Below the pieces are notes generated by a model. That model saw only the letters and a list, made by a program, of their open reading frames with translations. It was not told where the DNA came from and ran no database searches. Both the position numbers and the translations under genes were made by a program. Positions 35,948-38,442 of a DNA stretch of 38,442 nt are shown in pieces (the stretch's first letter is position 1; the number at the start of each line of letters is the position of its first letter). This DNA is from Burkholderiales bacterium (GTDB lineage Bacteria; Pseudomonadota; Gammaproteobacteria; Burkholderiales; Burkholderiaceae_C): positions 1 through 38,442 of the forward strand of contig JAGWVB010000008.1 of the NCBI GenBank assembly GCA_018971105.1, written 5' to 3'.

Positions 35948-36391
35948 GGAACCGATGGCCGGCCGGGCTAGGGGCCGCGAGTGCAGGGTGGTCAAGGTGG
36001 AGTCCTGGTGGATGGTCGCACGCAGCTTGGTGTCGGAACGGTCATGAGCAATATCCGGGCCCGCAGCCGTGCCCTTGCTCCACAGGTGCCAGCCGCGCCT
36101 ATGGAGCCCGAATCGATGCACGTCGCAGGTGCAATTCCTGCGCGGGTATCGAACTTCGAAATGTGCGCAGATATGGCGCGCATTGCTGCAATTCCGGCGC
36201 AGGACCGGTTTTCATCCACCATCCCGAGCCGGGCGCGAGCCTCGATCGTCGTTTTGCGTCCTGCCGGTCGACCTGCAAGTCCGTCGTGCCTAGCTCCTTC
36301 GGAGTAAGCCCTAGGGAGCATTGCCGCGCCGCCTCCAGCGGGTTCCAATGGCGCCGCGAGAGGGCAAGTCCAACGAGGAGAGTTCGCTGCC
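35948..36391. other. Divergent intergenic region between folB and torF
   Basis: About 440 bases with no supported gene. The right part (36291-36349) holds the predicted torF promoter with the shared dyad. The left part must contain the folB promoter, but no clear -35/-10 pair was found. Small predicted ORFs across it have no recognisable motif, good start or coding look. Confidence 0.5.
36291..36349 (+). promoter_or_regulatory. Predicted torF promoter with NarL-like box
   Basis: TAGCTCCTTCGGAGTA (36291-36306) is an imperfect 16-bp dyad of the same length and right-end GTA as the boxes upstream of gcvT, tmd1 and tmd2. It is followed by AGCCCTAGGGAGCA and TTGCCG (36321-36326) at the same distance, then 17 bases to TCCAAT (36344-36349), a plausible -10. 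The dyad is the weakest of the four, but the linker and spacing agree. Confidence 0.45.
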
Positions 36392-37261
36392 ATGATTCGA
36401 GACGACCGGGCGTCCCGCGCGCATCGGCAAAGGACGATGGTCGGATTCGCCGCCGGCCGTCCGATCCACCGTCCGCTCATGGCCCTGCTCGTTTCTTGCG
36501 CACTGGGCTCGACGTCGTCGCTGGCCCAGTCCAAGGACGAAGCCGAGCCGGCCGGCGCCCCGGCGGGAACGATCTCACCCTGGTCGTTCGATCTCGGTGT
36601 CTATACGCAGTACGCGTATCGCGGCATCACGTATTCGCACGAACGCCCGGTGATTCAGGGTACGGCCCTCTACAGTCATCCATCGGGCTGGTACGGCGGT
36701 CTGTGGGTGACCCAAGTCAGCTCGATCGACATCCATGATGCCCATCTGGAGACCGACCCGTTCGGCGGTTTTGCGGGCGCGGCCGGCGATCTCAATTACG
36801 AGATCGGTTTCTGGCATTGGACCTTCTTCGGTGCCCGCATGCCGGTGTCGCGGGAGAAATACGACACCCTCGACATGTATGTCGGCCTGGTGTGGAAACA
36901 CCTGGGCGTCAAGTACTGGAAAGGGCTGACGGACTATTTCGGAGTGAACAGCCGATCGGCGCTGGCCGATGGCGGCTACGCGGCCAACGGGGACAGCCAC
37001 TCGCAATATCTGGAAGTCAATCTCACGTTCGATTTGCAACCGGGCTGGGTGCTGTCCGTGCATGGCGGACGACTGGCGGTGCGCAATTATCCCCAGCTCG
37101 ATTTTTCCGATTACCGCATCGCGCTCGACAAGGAACTCGGCGCCGGTTTCACGGTCGGCCTGTCGCGCAGCCGCACGACCGCCGATCGTGCGCTGTATAC
37201 GGTGCAGGGCATGGACTCGGCGCGCCCGAAGTGGGTTGGCTACCTCAAAAGGACCTTCTAG
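36392..37261 (+). CDS. TorF-family putative outer-membrane porin
   Basis: A 289-residue exported protein. After an N-terminal extension a hydrophobic signal segment ends near 'GSTSSLAQ'. The mature part starts 'SFDLGVYTQYAYRGITYSHERPVIQG', the mark of the TorF/Gcw_chp family, and ends 'KWVGYLKRTF' with terminal Phe, typical of outer-membrane barrels. The family is named after torF near the Shewanella trimethylamine N-oxide genes. GAGGAG lies 11 bases upstream of ATG 36392; ATG 36437 would give a more usual signal peptide length but has a poorly spaced ribosome site. The shared promoter motif suggests co-regulation with the trimethylamine genes, perhaps for amine or amine-oxide entry. Confidence 0.8.
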   Translation: MIRDDRASRAHRQRTMVGFAAGRPIHRPLMALLVSCALGSTSSLAQSKDEAEPAGAPAGTISPWSFDLGVYTQYAYRGITYSHERPVIQGTALYSHPSGWYGGLWVTQVSSIDIHDAHLETDPFGGFAGAAGDLNYEIGFWHWTFFGARMPVSREKYDTLDMYVGLVWKHLGVKYWKGLTDYFGVNSRSALADGGYAANGDSHSQYLEVNLTFDLQPGWVLSVHGGRLAVRNYPQLDFSDYRIALDKELGAGFTVGLSRSRTTADRALYTVQGMDSARPKWVGYLKRTF

Positions 37262-37352
37262 GCCCGGCTGAATTTCGACTCTGTTGCGATGAAGGGGCCC
37301 GCCGAGCCGGATCCCGATTCGCTGCCTCGCGCGGACCGGCGCGGCGCCGATG

Positions 37353-38442
37353 TCAGCGAGTGGGCGCCGTGCCGCCGTCGCGCGCCCCGGCCCGGCTCGC
37401 TTCGGCGTGCCACAGCTCGTGCGTGTCCACGCGCAGCTGCAGCAGCGCCTGCAGCGCATCGACGCGCGCCAGCGCCTCGGCCAGGCGCGCCTGGCGCTGG
37501 CTGCGCTCGGCCAGCAGGTATTCGGCGAGCGGCGCCTCGCCGAGCTCCCAGGCACGGCGCGTGCGCTGGCTCGCGGCCGCCTGCGCGACGAGCGCTTGCT
37601 GCTGCGCCTGCCATTGCACGAGCCGGCTCTGCGCCGCCTCGGCGGTGGCCCAGGCCGCCTGCTCGACCGCGCGCCGCACGCCGGCGGCCTCGGCTTCGGC
37701 AGCCGCCGCGTTGGCGCTTTCGCTGACGGCCATCGCGCTGCGGTAATCGGTGCCGATCGGAATGTTCAGCACCAGGCCGACGACCTTCTCGGCACCGCCC
37801 CGATCGGAGATCAGGCGCACGCCGACGGTCGGGTCCGGCGTGCGGTCGGCGCGCGTGCGCGCCGCGATCAGGGCCAGGCGTGCCGCTTCCTCGTTCGCGA
37901 TCTCGATCTCGTGGCTGCGCTCGACGATGCGTTGGCGCCAGTCCGCGACCTCGCCCGGCGGTGCCGCGGGCTCGGGCAGCGGCGGCGCCTGCGCCGGCAG
38001 CGGCAGCTGCGGGAATTCGCTCGCCAGCATCTGCCGCGCCGCCACGGCGGCAGCGCGCGCGCCGACCGCCTGCGCCGCGAGCTGGGCGCGTTCGGCCTCG
38101 AACAGATCGAGGTCGCGCCGCGCCGCATCGCCCAGGGCGACGCGGCGCGCGAGCGCATCGCGCTCGCGCGTGAGCAGCGCCTGCTGGGCCGATGCCTCGT
38201 CGGCCGCGAGCGCCTGGCGCAGCCCGTTCATCCAGAGCTCGAGCAGGCGCCGTGCGGCCTGGTGCTCGGCATCGTCCAGCCGCAGTCCGGCGGCGCTGCG
38301 CAGGTGGCCGCCGATCTCGCGGTCGAGCCGCGCCTTGGCCGGCAGGCGGATGCTGCGGCTGAGCTGCGCCTCCCACTCTCGGTAACGCCCCTCGAGGCGG
38401 GTGTTGCGCTGCTGCGGGATCACGCTGAGCTCGAACTCGTGG
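37353..38442 (-). CDS. TolC-family outer-membrane efflux protein (partial)
   Basis: The frame is open through the right edge, so the N-terminus is missing; the GTG at 38423 is an internal codon, preceded in frame by HEFELS. The visible 360 or so residues are helical with long Ala/Glu/Gln/Arg coiled-coil stretches ('AAAAEAEAAGVRRAVEQAAW', 'LAEYLLAERSQRQARLAEALARVDALQALLQLRVDTHELW'). Between them is the barrel-like repeat 'DPTVGVRLISDRGG...VVGLVLNIPIG'. This is the pattern of CzcC/TolC-type channels of RND efflux systems. Its partner genes would lie beyond the window. It converges with torF and shows no link to the amine genes. Confidence 0.82.
   Translation of the reverse strand, partial: HEFELSVIPQQRNTRLEGRYREWEAQLSRSIRLPAKARLDREIGGHLRSAAGLRLDDAEHQAARRLLELWMNGLRQALAADEASAQQALLTRERDALARRVALGDAARRDLDLFEAERAQLAAQAVGARAAAVAARQMLASEFPQLPLPAQAPPLPEPAAPPGEVADWRQRIVERSHEIEIANEEAARLALIAARTRADRTPDPTVGVRLISDRGGAEKVVGLVLNIPIGTDYRSAMAVSESANAAAAEAEAAGVRRAVEQAAWATAEAAQSRLVQWQAQQQALVAQAAASQRTRRAWELGEAPLAEYLLAERSQRQARLAEALARVDALQALLQLRVDTHELWHAEASRAGARDGGTAPTR

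Noticed and set aside
36163-36738. Plus-strand ORF overlapping the torF start
   Set aside because: Different frame, rich in Arg/Ser/Pro, no start signal, and it runs through the torF signal peptide region.

Overview
This window is GC-rich and gene-dense, with short intergenic gaps, AGGAG-type ribosome binding sites and NarXL-, FolB- and TolC-like proteins. This suggests a beta- or gammaproteobacterium with a versatile methylotrophic or respiratory lifestyle; no gene here fixes the genus. The core of the window (about 4.5-35.5 kb) is a methylated-amine catabolic island.

Left edge (1-4.5 kb): the first codons of a minus-strand gene (probably phosphoglycerate kinase), a NarL-type response regulator, a NarX/NarQ-like sensor kinase without a recognisable nitrate P-box, and a divergent membrane PAS-PAS-PAS-GGDEF protein with a degenerate GGHEF motif. 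The kinase and GGDEF reading frames overlap head to head.

Island, part 1 (4.5-12.7 kb): a minus-strand pair encodes a GcvT-like tetrahydrofolate protein and a flavin reductase lacking the usual 2Fe-2S domain. Divergent to it is trimethylamine dehydrogenase (tmd1, every known catalytic residue present), followed by a membrane HdrD/EtfD-like Fe-S oxidoreductase, EtfB and EtfA. This gives a route from trimethylamine through ETF to the quinone pool.

Part 2 (12.8-21.3 kb): an envelope module (DUF1329, MMPL/RND transporter, DUF1302 barrel, YCF48 propeller) and an APC permease. A 17-bp perfect hairpin with a UUCG loop lies between the DUF1329 and MMPL genes.

Part 3 (21.3-35.5 kb): a second trimethylamine-dehydrogenase paralogue (tmd2) in which the catalytic His and Asp are replaced by Asp and Asn, a small ferritin-like protein of unknown role, N-methylglutamate dehydrogenase (mgdABCD, sarcosine-oxidase-like), gamma-glutamylmethylamide synthetase (gmaS), N-methylglutamate synthase (mgsABC) and an AcoR-type sigma-54 activator. 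Together these would take trimethylamine to dimethylamine (and perhaps methylamine), and methylamine to N-methylglutamate, glutamate and a C1 unit.

Right edge (35.5-38.4 kb): folB, a TorF-family putative porin, and a TolC-family efflux protein that runs off the window.

The most notable signal is a shared promoter architecture upstream of four transcription units: gcvT-like, tmd1, tmd2 and torF. Each has a 16-bp dyad resembling the NarL 7-2-7 box, then a partly conserved 14-bp linker, then TTG at the same distance. This predicts an amine regulon controlled by the NarXL-like system encoded in the same window. The second notable signal is the altered active site of tmd2.
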